From: SZUA-36 sp963753105
GTDB taxonomy: Bacteria > Pseudomonadota > Gammaproteobacteria > Xanthomonadales > SZUA-36
Assembly (NCBI GenBank): GCA_963753105.1
Contig: CAVWBD010000009.1
Coordinates: forward strand, 186,001 to 250,000
DNA length: 64,000 nt
Reading direction: 5' to 3'
The position numbers were made by a program, and so were the translations under genes. The notes below the pieces were generated by a model. The model did no database searches. It had not been told where the DNA came from and worked only from the letters and a program-made list of their open reading frames with translations. Positions 49,291-60,153 of the stretch are shown here, one piece after another (position 1 is the stretch's first letter; each line of letters starts with the position of its first letter).

Positions 49291-50636
49291 TTAAAGTCGT
49301 TGGTTCCCAACCCGGCTCGTAATCACGGCCCCAGAGCTTCATGGCTTTGCGGTCGAACATCCTGCCGGTCTTGTCATCCACATCGAAACCCTTGCCGATC
49401 CGGTAAGCGATATTGGAATAATGGACCATGGCCATGGTGATCGCGCCATCAGCAATCGGTGCGGTCAATTCAGCCTTGCCGCGGACTGCATCGAAGAAGT
49501 TCACCACGTGGGCGGTGGACATATCTCCACCACCGCCAAGGGCAGTGCCCGCTTCTTTTGTTGCCGATTCACTGCTCTTGATCAGCTTGCCTGAACGGTC
49601 AAACAACTTGTAACCATCGCGGTTGATAAACAGGCTACCCTCGGTTGCATAGACGATCGTTCCCCGGTCAGCCCCGTAGGTCTGACAGGCATTCCTGCTC
49701 TTGCCATCCCACTGGATAACCTTGTTGCCTGGGAACTTGAAAGTCGCATCCATCGTGTCGTACATTTCCCAACCGTCATCCACAAAATGCCGCTTGTTGG
49801 CCAGTACGTCAACGCGTTTCGGATAGTCTACCCCGAGGGCCCAGCGCGCCACGTCAAGCTCGTGTGTCGCGTTGTTACCTGTCTCGGCGGTTCCGTAAGC
49901 CCATCCATACCAATGCCAGTTGTAATTCCAGGTCTCTTCCGTATATTCACGACGCGGTGCCGGTCCCTGGAACAGATCCCAGTCCAGGCCTTCAGGCACC
50001 GGAGCTTTCTTCTGAACCGGAACCTCGCCCCTGCCATTCGAATACCAGGTAATGGCCTTGTACGGTGTTCCAATGATGCCGTCATGGAGTTCCTTGATGA
50101 TCCCGATACTGTAAGCGTGAGGACCGCTGCTGGGTGCCCATCTGGACCAGTTTGCCGTACTTCTTCTGGGCTGCGACCAGCAGTTCATTCTCGTACATGT
50201 TATGGGTCGCCGGCTTTTCGCAAAGTACATGTTTGCCGCCTTTGAGCGCCAGGATTGCGCCCGGCGCATGCCAGTGATCAGGCGTTGCGTTCAGGATGAC
50301 GTCGACCTTCGGGTCATCGATGACTTTACGCTGGTCATTAACCAGCTTTGCATCATGTTTCATCTTTTCCGAAAACATGCCGGCGGCCCTGTCACGCTGG
50401 CTTTCCATGACATCGCAGAGGTACAACAACTCGGCGTTGTTCGCCTTGTCGGCAATTGGTGGAACATAGGCTTTGAGCCTGCGCCCCAGGCCAATGATCC
50501 CGACGCCCAGGCGGTCATTCGCACCGATGACCCGGCCGTAGCTCTTGGCAGGCATGCTCACTGCTGCCGTGCCAACTGCCAGTCCCGCAGCACCTGCGGA
50601 TACTGATTTCAAGAAATCTCTTCTGTTCGAACTCAT
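49291..50636 (-). CDS. Tat-exported Gfo/Idh/MocA oxidoreductase, frameshifted
   Basis: About 448 residues. Tat signal SSNRRDFLKSVSAGAAGLAV. Cofactor domain: RLGVGIIGLGRRLKAYVP, DPKVDVILNATPDHWHAPGA and KHVLCEKPATHNMYENELL with intact EKP. Second domain, after a shift near 50130: GLDWDLFQGPAPRREYTEET, WNYNWHWYGWAYGTAETGNN, ATHELDVARWALG. The last open frame continues to 49166, but that tail runs through a perfect terminator hairpin; a one-base shift gives a TAA at 49291, which I take as the end. First enzyme gene after the TonB receptor (110 bp gap with a hairpin). Confidence 0.82.
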
Positions 50637-50688
50637 GGTTTAGTCTCGCTTGATTGATCCAGTGATTTAATATTCGATTAACCGGAAA

Positions 50689-50710
50689 GGGCGGCACCAA
50701 TGTGCCGCCC
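50689..50710 (-). terminator. Hairpin between TonB receptor and Gfo/Idh, probable attenuator
   Basis: Stem GGGCGGCAC / GTGCCGCCC, nine pairs, loop CAAT. On the minus strand only a short T-stretch follows, so termination would be partial. This would lower expression of the enzymes relative to the receptor, or stabilise the receptor mRNA 3' end. Confidence 0.55.
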
Positions 50711-50746
50711 TGTTTTCCATTGGGCAGAATTTAAATACTCTGCGTA

Positions 50747-53672
50747 TTACTTATTACCGCGCAATTCGAGCGTATAGGTACGGCCGTCATTCCTCAGATC
50801 TGAGAAATAATCGGCGCCTGCCGTTCTAAAAATCCTGTAGCGCTGGGAGTCCGTCAGGTTATTGGCTGAAAAACGCAGACGCCAATGCCTGTTGAACCGC
50901 CAGTCGACATTCAGGTCCACGTACTCGGTACCGGTGGTCCACTCGTCAAAGTCCTTGGCCGACTCCGCCTCCTGGTGCATAAAGTCACTCCGGTCGTTAT
51001 AGGCCAGGCGCACGCTGCAAACTGGCCTCTGTTCGTAGTAACCGACGATGTTCATGCTGAAGTCGGAAGTTCCGCGCAGCTCGATAAAACGCCCGGTGCC
51101 CTCACGCACCGCGTCGAGTTGTGCATCGACCCAGGTAAAGCTGGCGTTGATGCCGAAATAGCTGAAGAAACCGTCGGTAAAGGCATCAAACGGCTGGTGA
51201 AATGCGAATTCCAGTCCTGTGATGTCGCCGCCATCGGTGTTGACCGGCCGTGATATCTCATACTCCAGGACACCGAGATCGGGATCGATACCGGTGTAAA
51301 ATCGATCAGCACCATCTCTGAACCATCCGAGATAAAACCGTCCAAAATCTTGTAGAAATATCCAAGGGCATAGGCGCCGCCGGCTTCCGGATACCATTCC
51401 AAGGTCACATCGTAGTTGTCGGTACGGTAGGCATCGAGATCCGGATTGCCGGCATTGCCGACATTGTCTTCACCGAGGTCCTTGTCGAGGTCCCAGCCCT
51501 GGCGCAGATCCCTCGGGTCCGGTCTTGCAATGGTGCGGCTCGCGGCGAGACGGAAGATCCAGTTCTCACTCACGTCAAACGCGATATTCGCGGATGGCAG
51601 CCAGTCGTCATAGTTACGCTTGGTCGTGACGATGGGGTTGTCGGGATCGACGAGGATAGAAACCGGAGCCTTCCTGCACGCCAAAAAAGCCGGTCGATTT
51701 CTGGTCGGTTTCGACATAGCGGCCACCGAAGTTGCCGCGGTAGGGCCAGGCGGCGTTATCATCGGAGAAACTGGCCTGCAGGTAAAATGCCGTGATCTGT
51801 TCCCCGATTCTGTATTCCACGTCCTGCCGCACGAGCCCATCTTTCGGATCCTGGGCGAAGGTACCCATCGGATCGGCGTCCAGCCATCCATAGATACTGG
51901 GCACCGCCCATGAAGAGTGCGTCCAGTTGGGGTCATCGAGGTTGTCCTGGAAGTTGTTGACCATCAGCGCACCGAATGGCCCCATCCCGATGTCCAGGTA
52001 ATTGTCCTTGTTGCTGCCAACGAAGGCATTGCCCTCGGTCCTCCTCTCGGTGCGGAAATGGTCCTTATCACGCCAGGCCATACCGAAGTTCAAGCTGCTG
52101 AACCAGCCACCGAGTTCGCGCCCCGCATCGAAACGGAACGAGGTTTCCTCGTTGTCCTCGACATAGTAGCTTTGCCGGTCCTGGTCGAAAATAAGATCCG
52201 TAATGTCGTTCCAATCCTTGGGGTTTCCGTACGGGTCATAGAAGAATACCAACGGCACGCCGCTCGTGATATCGAATGTCCCGTTGATACCAACGTGAGG
52301 AATCGTGGATGAGTCTCTTCGGTCCGGCCAAAGCGGATAGATTGCGGGATCGACGTTTGGGCTGAAATCGACGTCGGCCTGCATGCGTCGTTGCAAGGTC
52401 GTGCGCTCCTGGGAGGCATATCCGAGGTCAAACGCAGCGGTCCATGCGTCGCCGCTCCATTTCGCGTTGATGCCACCGACATTTACGGTCTGGTCGTACT
52501 CGATCAGCAGGCTCGCAATGTCCACGAATTGCCGGGCACTGTCCTCGGTGTGGTTATGGAATTCATACGCCAGGACGGTGCCTTCGCTGAACTCGTCCGC
52601 GTCGTCGAAGTTGATGCTGATCCAGGGGATGGTGGTCGGCGTATCGTTCCGGTCGAGCCGGTCGAGCGCATCCTCGATGCGCACCCAGGAACGACGTTGC
52701 TCGCTGAGTTCATCCTCCTCGCCGTACGTCCAGTCAAAGTAGATGTCCCAGTTATCTGTGGGTTGCCACTGCATGCCGCCGGTAAAGGTATTGCGGTCGC
52801 GCTCGCGGTCCCTGCGGTGGGCGCGCATGCCGTCGAATATGGCTACCTCGTAATCCGTGTCTTCCGTCAACGCCGTGCCATTCACATACGTGCCAGACTG
52901 GAGTTCGAACTTTTCGATCTGGAAGTCCTGGCTCTCGGAGCTGTCCTGCAGGCGGTTGGTTTCCTCGAGCGCAGCAGCGAAGAAAAAACCAAAACTGTCA
53001 CTCATCTTCTTGTTGAAGAATATCGTGCCGCGATAACTGTCCTTGTCCCCGAAATCATTGTGGTCATAGCGTAAGGAGCCGGCGGTATAGAAGTCCTGCT
53101 CACGCCGGTCGGCAAGATCCAACGGTCGGGTGGTTTCAAGATCAACCACGCCACCGATACCACCTTCGACGTCCATGGCCTCGGCGCTCTTCTTGACCGT
53201 GGCGCGGGTGATGACTTCCGAAGGAATGATGTTGAACGAAAAACCACGGGCGTCGGAACCGGACTCACCGCCCGGGCTGGATAACGCCGTGCGGCCGTTC
53301 AGCGTGGTGCGTACAAAACGTGGGCCCAGGCCGCGGATGGATATACGGTATCCCTCGCCCTCCGAGCGTTCGAGCTGGACACCCGGTATACGTTGCAGGG
53401 CCTCGCCGATGTTGTTGTCCGAGAACAGGCCGATGTCCTCGGCCGTGATGGCATCGACGATGCTGTCGGACGCGCGCTTGATTTCCGCGGCGTTATCGAG
53501 GCTCGCCTTGATGCCGGTTACGACTAACCTCTTCCAGCACGGCTTCACTGGCATCCTGGTCCTGCGCATCCTGGGCCAGGACTGCGGCAGGTGTAAATAA
53601 TAGTGCCGAAACAAGGAAAGGTAAAAATCGAGGTTTAAATTTACGAGCGGAGTATAGAGTCACTGAGTTCAC
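50747..53672 (-). CDS. TonB-dependent receptor for an oligosaccharide, frameshifted
   Basis: About 975 residues. I set the start at a GTG at 53672: AGGAG lies 7 bp upstream and it opens a signal peptide (RFLPFLVSALLFTPAAVLAQ), followed by SEAVLEEV and, after a shift near 53525, VVTGIKASLDNAAEIKRASD. The plug domain shows IVDAITAEDIGLFSDNNIGE, ALQRIPGVQLERSEGEGYRI, SIRGLGPRFVRTTLNGR and EVITRATVKKSAEAMDVEGG. The barrel follows with alternating strands and ends in DGRTYTLELRGNK. This is the proteobacterial carbohydrate-receptor type. Further shifts near 51660 and 51310. Operator 5 lies 141 bp upstream. It probably imports sulfated oligosaccharides across the outer membrane. Confidence 0.88.
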
Positions 53673-53813
53673 TGCTTTTCTCCTGTGCGGTCAATATTAG
53701 TTTTCGTGTTAGCCGCTTATTTTCGATTTTTAATAGCGGCGGCTTGTAGCGTAATCCCGCGTATAAGTGCCTGCGCGCATTGATCACGCAACAGGTGTTA
53801 TGCTATATCAAGC

Positions 53814-53827
53814 TGCTACCGGTGGCA
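53814..53827. promoter_or_regulatory. Putative LacI-family operator 5, TGCTACCGGTGGCA
   Basis: Palindrome with one mismatched pair, between the TonB receptor (start 141 bp away, minus strand) and the sulfatase (start 25 bp away, plus strand). Likely controls both divergent units. Confidence 0.7.
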
Positions 53828-53852
53828 AATAGTTATTAAAAATTGGTTAACC

Positions 53853-55362
53853 ATGAATGATCCCCACTTTCAAAGTCTTGTATTAACCCGTCTGAAATTT
53901 TTCAGATTCCTCATTGCAGTGCTGTTGCTTGGTATCGGCACTTCCTGTTCGAGTGTAGAAGATTCAAGTGAAGAATCTGAGCTTCCCCCCAACATCGTGA
54001 TCATCCTGGCGGATGACATGGGTCTCGGTGACACAACTGCTTACAATACGACTTCGAAAGCCCCGACACCCTACCTGGACACGCTGGCGGCCTCAGGCAT
54101 GCGCTTTGATGACGCCCACACTCCTCTTCGCCGTGTGCACCCCTACCCGCTACGGCTTGCTGACCGGCCGCTATTCCTGGCGGACTCATATGAAGAGCGG
54201 TGTGTTGAAGGGCTATTCTCCACTGCTGATCAAACCCGCCCGTTCAACGATCGCCTCGATGCTGCGTGACCGGGGTTATGCAACGGCGGCCATCGGCAAG
54301 TGGCACCTGGGTCTTGGTGACAACGAGGTAACGGACTACTCCAAACCATTGACCCCCGGCCCGAATGATGTCGGTTTCGACTATTTCTTTGGTATCCCGG
54401 CGTCGCTGGATATGCCGCCATATACCTTTGTAGAAAACGACTGGATTCTCACATCCTTTGACGGTGACGAGGTCGGTGACAGCGGCAGGCGCCGCGACGG
54501 CGGCGAAGGTTACTGGCATGCCGGCCCGATTGCCCGTGACTTCACCCACGAGGGCGTGTTGCCGGAAATCACCAAACGTTCAGTGAAGTATATCCAGGAG
54601 CGGGCCACTTCAGGTGACGGGCAACCATTCTTCCTGTATGTCCCGCTGAATGCGCCCCATACTCCCTGGATGCCTACGCCCGAGTTTATCGGCCGCAGCG
54701 AACTCGGTTACTACGGTGACTTTATCGTGCAGGTCGACGATACCGTGGGGAAGATCATGAATGCGCTGGATGAAACCGGGGTTGCCGAAAATACGATCGT
54801 CGTTTTTGCGGCGGACAACGGCGCCCGCTGGAGACCCGAGGACACTGACAAGTGGGGTCACCAGGCGAACCTACACTACCGCGGACAAAAAGCCGATATC
54901 TTTGAGGGCGGTCACCGGGTTCCGATGATCGTGTCCTGGCCAGGTAAGGTCCCGGCGAATACCAGCACGAACCACCTGACATCTCTGACCGATCTTTATG
55001 CTACCTTTGCCGACCTGGCCGGTGTCGAACCGGCCCCCGAAGATGCCCCCGACAGCGAAACCATCCTGCCCACACTGCTGGGTGAAGCCCAGGAACAGCG
55101 CGCTTCGGTCATCCACCATTCGGCCGGTGGCATGTTCGCCGTCCGTGCCGGTGACTGGAAACTGATCGAGGGACTGGGCTCGGGCGGTTTCACCAGGCCA
55201 AAACTCATCAAGCCGAAGGAAGGCGGGCCGGCCGGGCAACTATACAACCTGGCGGATGACCCATCGGAGACAACCAACCTGTACCTGGAGCGGCCTGACG
55301 TGGTCGAGCGGCTGACCGTGATACTTGGGAAACACGGGGAACGGACAGCGGACCGTTATTGA
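53853..55362 (+). CDS. Sulfatase (arylsulfatase A-like), lipoprotein, one frameshift
   Basis: About 503 residues. Lipoprotein-like N-terminus FLIAVLLLGIGTSCSSVED, then NIVIILADDMGLGDTTAYNT. The formylglycine motif CTPTR appears in FAVCTPTRYGLLTGRYSWRT after a frameshift near 54125. Further blocks: ATAAIGKWHLGLGDNEVTDY, FFLYVPLNAPHTPWMPTPEF, VVFAADNGARWRPEDTDKWG and GHRVPMIVSWPGKVP. Closely parallels the sulfatase at 3425-4874 in the FFGIPASLDMPPYTFV and GYYGDFIVQVDDTVGKI regions, so the two may share a substrate. Leads a plus-strand row of two sulfatases and a small lipoprotein downstream of operator 5. Confidence 0.87.
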
Positions 55363-55446
55363 CCTTGAGGCATCGGTAAAGAGCTACGGGCAACTACACC
55401 GAACCATCACTTAATAGTTATTTATTAATTTTAAGGATATATCATA

Positions 55447-57117
55447 ATGAATCATCAGAAATTATATGTGTTTAATTTTCCATTGCTGACTGCTATTGAC
55501 CCTGACTTCGTGTAAGCCGGATACGGCAGTCACTGAAGCAGTCGCGGTCACGGAACCTGAAGTTACCAGCCCGAATATCATTTTCATCATCACCGATGAC
55601 CAGGGCTGGACCAGTGTCTCCTACCCATCCGATCCGGACAGATCCGATTCGGCCAGTGACTTTTTTGAGACACCGAACATGGCCACGCTGGCGTCCGAGG
55701 GCATGCGCTTCACCCAGGCCTACACGCCCAACCCCATATGCGCGCCTGCCCGGCACGCAATGTTGTTTGGGCAGAACGCTGCGCGCCATATCTACAACCA
55801 GGACGAAACATGGATCGACCGCGCGCCCGGCTGGCTGACGATCCCCAAGGCGATAAAGGCTGCCAATCCGGAATACCGGACCGCGCACTTTGGCAAGTGG
55901 CACGTTGGGGTGAAGCCCCGGACGCCGGGTTTGATTTCACCGACGGACTGACCGACAACGAAGAGGGCGACAGCGCTGCAGGACAGGTTTTTGCCGAAAT
56001 CAACTTCATGGACCAGAAAGTGATGGACGCCTATAACCAGGCCAACGGGATCGACACGACACTGGTCAATCCCGAGGGCGGGACCGCTCGGTCACGTTTT
56101 ATACCGACGAGGACCCGAAAACGGCCTTCAGCCTGACGGCAAGGGCCTCCGCATTCATCCGCGAAGCGGTAGCAGACGGCAAGCCGTTTTATGCCCATAT
56201 CGCGCACTACGCGGTGCACACCGCCATTGCCGCACGCCCGGAGAGCTATGCACAGGTTCCAGGCCAAGCCGCCGGGCGAAAAACATGACGATGCGGCCTT
56301 CGGGGCGATGCTGTTCGATATCGATGAATCCATCGGCCAGGTCATGGACCTGGTCAAGGAACTCGGTATCGAGGACAACACCTATATCGTGTTGATCGCC
56401 GACAACGGCGGTGTCGCCTATTGCGCCCAGACGTCACAAATCGATGCAGAGACGAATATCCTCGGCACGTTCCGCACGCAGTGCCGTGGAACAACACCCC
56501 GTTGCGGGAAGGCAAACACTCCTTCTACGAAGGCGGTCTGCGTGTGCCTTTCCTGATCGCAGGGCCGAACATCCCGCCAAACAGCCATTCAAATGAACCA
56601 ATTACCGGGCTGGACTTGCTGCCGACTTTTGCGCACCTCGCTGGCCATGAGGGGACATTTGACAGGGCCGCTCGACGGCCAGAGCCTGGTTCCATTGATC
56701 GATGGCGTGGACGAGACCGTTTTTGAGCGCGAGGACCCGGCCTTGATATTCCACCAGGCTGGCCGCCGCCCGGGCAGGAGCGCGGTGCGGGAAGGCAAGT
56801 ACAAGCTGGTCAAGCACTGGACCCGGGAAGCAGAGTCGGTGACGAGACCCTGCCCTACACGCTGGAACTATACGACCTGGAAGCGGATATCGGCGAGCAG
56901 AACGACCTGTCGGCGCACATCCGGATGTTGTTGCTGACCTGCATGGCAAACTGCTGCAACACATCGCCGAGGTGAACAGTGAGTACGAGGATAATCCACG
57001 CAGTGACCCGATGGGCATCATCGAGAGCGTGACGGCCAGGGCAAAAACCGCAAGGAACAGCTGAAGAACCGCAAACCCGTGGTGGTCGAATACGTGTCAC
57101 CCTACAAGACAGACTAA
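55447..57117 (+). CDS. Sulfatase, lipoprotein, heavily frameshifted
   Basis: About 556 residues over at least six frame changes (near 55495, 55915, 56095, 56480, 56650, 56840), the most damaged gene in the window. Start at 55447 with AAGGAT upstream; the N-terminus ends in a lipobox (LTSC) in the shifted frame. Sulfatase blocks: NIIFIITDDQGWTSVSYPS, the signature CAPAR in NPICAPARHAMLFGQNAA, TAHFGKWHVGVKP, ILFDIDESIG-type MLFDIDESIGQVMDLVKELG, IVLIADNGGVAYCAQ and GLRVPFLIAGPNIPPN. All landmark blocks are still recognisable, which favours sequencing error over decay. It follows the previous sulfatase by 84 bp. Substrate unknown. Confidence 0.78.
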
Positions 57118-57157
57118 TGTTACACTAAACATATGGTCCGGGATGCCAGGAATTGAC

Positions 57158-57358
57158 ATGCCAAACTCAATCAAGACATCGATGGTCTGCCTGCTGCTAC
57201 TGACAGCCTGTGCAACCGAGACAGGCGACAAAAAAAAGCAAGCGGGTTGTCGGGCAGACGAAATTGTTATCCTGAACGAAAACACAGGCCAATATGACTG
57301 TGTCTCAGACTCGGAATATGAAAAAATCCTGGATGAACTGGACGAGGTGCGCTGGTGA
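57158..57358 (+). CDS. Small lipoprotein of unknown function
   Basis: 66 residues. The ATG at 57158 is preceded by AGGAA at 5 bp and opens a lipoprotein signal (SIKTSMVCLLLLTACATETG). The mature part is short, charged and contains two further cysteines (KKKQAGCRADEIVILNENTG, GQYDCVSDSEYEKILDELDE) that could form a disulfide. I do not recognise a family. It is the last plus-strand gene of the sulfatase row and converges with the next sulfatase. Confidence 0.55.
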   Translation: MPNSIKTSMVCLLLLTACATETGDKKKQAGCRADEIVILNENTGQYDCVSDSEYEKILDELDEVRW

Positions 57359-57399
57359 TGCTCGGGCCTTACTGCTGAGCCAGCGCATACGGGTATTGT

Positions 57400-59026
57400 C
57401 TAACCACCCCCGGAACTGAGCGCTGAGGCAAACTTCGGCAACTGCCTGTTCCTGACGCCCTGCACGGATGGTGAGCCCGCATCTTCCAACCAGGTGATCA
57501 GTTTTTCTTTCAAGCCGGCCGCGATCATTGCGTGGGTCTCGGACATACCGTCGTAAAGCAGATTGTGCATTTCATGCGGGTCATCCTCCAGGTTGTACAG
57601 GGCATCGATGGACTTGGAGTCCGGTCGCTTGGAAATCAGCAGCTTCCAATCCCCGGCCCTGATCATGAAAGTGGGCACCGTGGACGTATCCCGCCACTCA
57701 GCGACAACGAAGTCCCTGGTCTCTTTGCCCTCGATAACGCCTCGTAAGCTCTGGCTGTCGAGGTCTTTCTGATACGTTTGGCCCAGATAATCCATGATGG
57801 TGGGGAAGATGTCCCGCGTGGACACCGGGGCCTGGACCCTGGTGCCCTCAGGAATAACACCCGGCAGCCTCATCAGGAACGGTATATGCACGGATTCCTC
57901 GTAGAAAATATTCTTGCTGGCCATGCCGTGTGAACCCAGCATCTCACCATGGTCGCTGACGAAAATGACCAGGGTCTTGTCCGCAATACCATGCTGGTCG
58001 AGCTTGTCCAGGATCTTTCCAACCCAGTCATCGATTTCCTTGACCAGCCCGTAATAGGTGGCGATGAATTGCCGGACCTTGTCGGGGTCCCGATACCGCG
58101 GACTCGCATACTGCTGGTTTACCTCCGTATAAGGTGAGCGTTCCAACGTGTCGGTCATGTTGGGAGGTAGCGGTATCTCCGCGGGGTCGTACATGCTCGC
58201 ATAGGGCTCGGTGGGTGTGTAAGGCGGATGCGGGTAATGAAATGACACCGTCAGGCTGAAGGGTTCACCGGCCAGGCGGTCAATGGCATCCAGTACCCCC
58301 CGGCCTCCATCGCAGTGATCGAATGGGCCGCGTCAAATTGCAAAGTGCCGACTATGTGGCCCTGTGACACTTTCTCTACTTTCAAGGATTCTTCAATGCT
58401 GAGCCCATACCGCCAGTCCATCGAATTCGGTTGGTACGGACGCTGGCTGTAGGTATCGACCAATTGCCCCGCAGGCAGCTTGTCGTAATCCGCGGGTTTG
58501 ACCCGCGGTATACCAGCAGCATCCAAGAAGTTGCGGTAAAACTCGCCCATGCCAATCCCCAGACCGGCTGAGCCGGATGTAGCGGTCACGTGGTAGTCAG
58601 GCAAGTTGTCATACCTGGCAGCCAGTTGTTGCGGGCTGTGCCATTTGCCGTAGTAGCCAGTCTTGTAGCCTGCCTCGGACAGGACCATGTCAAAGCTTGC
58701 ACCACCCTTGTATGACTCGGGTATGTAGACGTCCTGGTTCCGGTGAATCCCGCTGTTTTCCATCGACAGGCCCGTCAGGATACCGGTCCTGGCCGGGCCG
58801 CAAACCGGCACAGGTGTATAGGCATTCTCGAACAACACACCCTCGTTGGCGATCCGGTCCATGTTTGGTGTCTGTAAAACCGTATTACCTGCCGCACTCA
58901 GGGCATCAAAGCGCTGTTGGTCGGTCATGATGATCAGTACATTGAACGGCTATCATCCGCCTGGCCGGCAAAAGCCGGCGTACACAGCGACAAGTGAGTA
59001 GGAAAGAACTAGCTAATGAATTTCAT
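57400..59026 (-). CDS. Sulfatase (choline-sulfatase/heparan-sulfatase-like), frameshifted
   Basis: About 542 residues. N-terminus from an ATG at 59026 (MKFIS followed by an in-frame TAG and a shifted frame), ending LCTPAFAGQADD, then NVLIIMTDQQRFDALSAAGN. The formylglycine motif is CGPAR in PVPVCGPARTGILTGLSMEN. Then GYYGKWHSPQQLAARYDNLP and, after a shift near 58250, LTVSFHYPHPPYTPTEPYAS, VIFVSDHGEMLGSHGMASKN and VHIPFLMRLPGVIPEGT. The TDQQRFD and SDHGEMLGSHG variants mark a different S1 branch from the other sulfatases here. It is 26 bp after manA on the same strand, in the row Nramp-like - manA - sulfatase. Confidence 0.85.
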
Positions 59027-59052
59027 ATTTCCAATCCAGATTAATTCAACGA

Positions 59053-60135
59053 TTATTGCGGTGGAAAGCACTCCAGGATCTGGACTTCTTCCTCCGCCTC
59101 GATCGTGTAATTACCCAGCCCGGCGGGACAGAAGAATTTGCCATAGGTATCGAGTTCGATGGCCGCTTCTTCAGTTTTCAGCACGCAGGAGCCAGCCGTG
59201 ATAACACCCGTGAAAAAGGTGTTTTCCTCACGCTCGACAACGCCCTTGATCACCGATTTCTTGACCTGGTAGCAGGGCGTTGTCTCCGCTCCTATCAGAT
59301 GATAGCGATGAGCGGTTTCCCCGTAGGTCGTCTCCAGCTTGCGGTTCGAACATGTTCTCACTGCGCACGACGGACTCCGGCCTGGCCTCGAAGTCGAAAA
59401 TATCCAGACAGAAGTCCAGACCCCGGTTCATGAAACGCGCCGACTCCGGCAAGGTATAGCCCGCCCTTTCAAACTCGAAGCGAACGACCAGGTCCGAAGG
59501 CTCCATGATCTCCACCATGAAAATCCCGCCGCCGATCGCATGCGGGACACCACCCGGAATGAACAGGACGTCACCAGGTTTGACCTCGATCTTGTCGAAA
59601 AAGCCTTCCATGGCCGCGAGATCTTGCTCTTCGATACAGCGCTTCAACTCCGCCCGGCTGGGCGGGCGTTGAAACCCCAGGTACACAAAGGCTTCTTCGA
59701 CGTCCTCGCGCACATCCAGGATGTAATAGGCCTCTGCCTTGCCCGAATTTGCATTGAGATGCTCTCGCGCGAATTCAGCCGTCGGGTGCACCTGCAAATG
59801 CAATCGCACTGCCGAGTCCAACAACTTGACCAGCACCATCGGTTGCTGGCCGAAACGGGCCACATGCTCGCTGCCCAGAAAATAATCCGGGTCCAGGGCA
59901 ATCAAGTCCGTGAACAATCAATTCTTGGCCATCGATCCGGACTTTTGAAATGCCCTCACTTTCGGATTCCGAGCCCGGGTTACATGCTGGCTGTGACCGA
60001 GGCGATCCAGTCTTCCGGGAAATGGCTGTCGCAGGGATCGCCCTTGCCGACCAATTCGTCGAGCATGCGGCCACCCAGGTAAGTGCGCCAAACGCGGTTC
60101 TGCGGCAGTTCGATCAGCTTGTTCTTGTAGTTCAC
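59053..60135 (-). CDS. manA: Mannose-6-phosphate isomerase, class I, frameshifted
   Basis: About 361 residues. The GTG at 60135 is chosen because GAGGGGT lies upstream and the protein begins NYKNKLIELPQNRVWRTYLG, followed by FPEDWIASVTASM. Zinc-site motifs: VRLHLQVHPTAEFAREHL with the QVHP ligands, GKAEAYYILDVREDVEEAFV with Glu, and LFIPGGVPHAIGGGIFMVEI. The C-terminal cupin half ends CPAGLGNYTIEAEEEVQILE. The enzyme interconverts mannose-6-phosphate and fructose-6-phosphate in the cytoplasm. Frames change near 59985, 59920 and 59345. Together with the ROK kinase (17346) it completes a route from mannose to glycolysis. Confidence 0.87.
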
Positions 60136-60153
60136 GAGAGTACCCCTCTCGTG

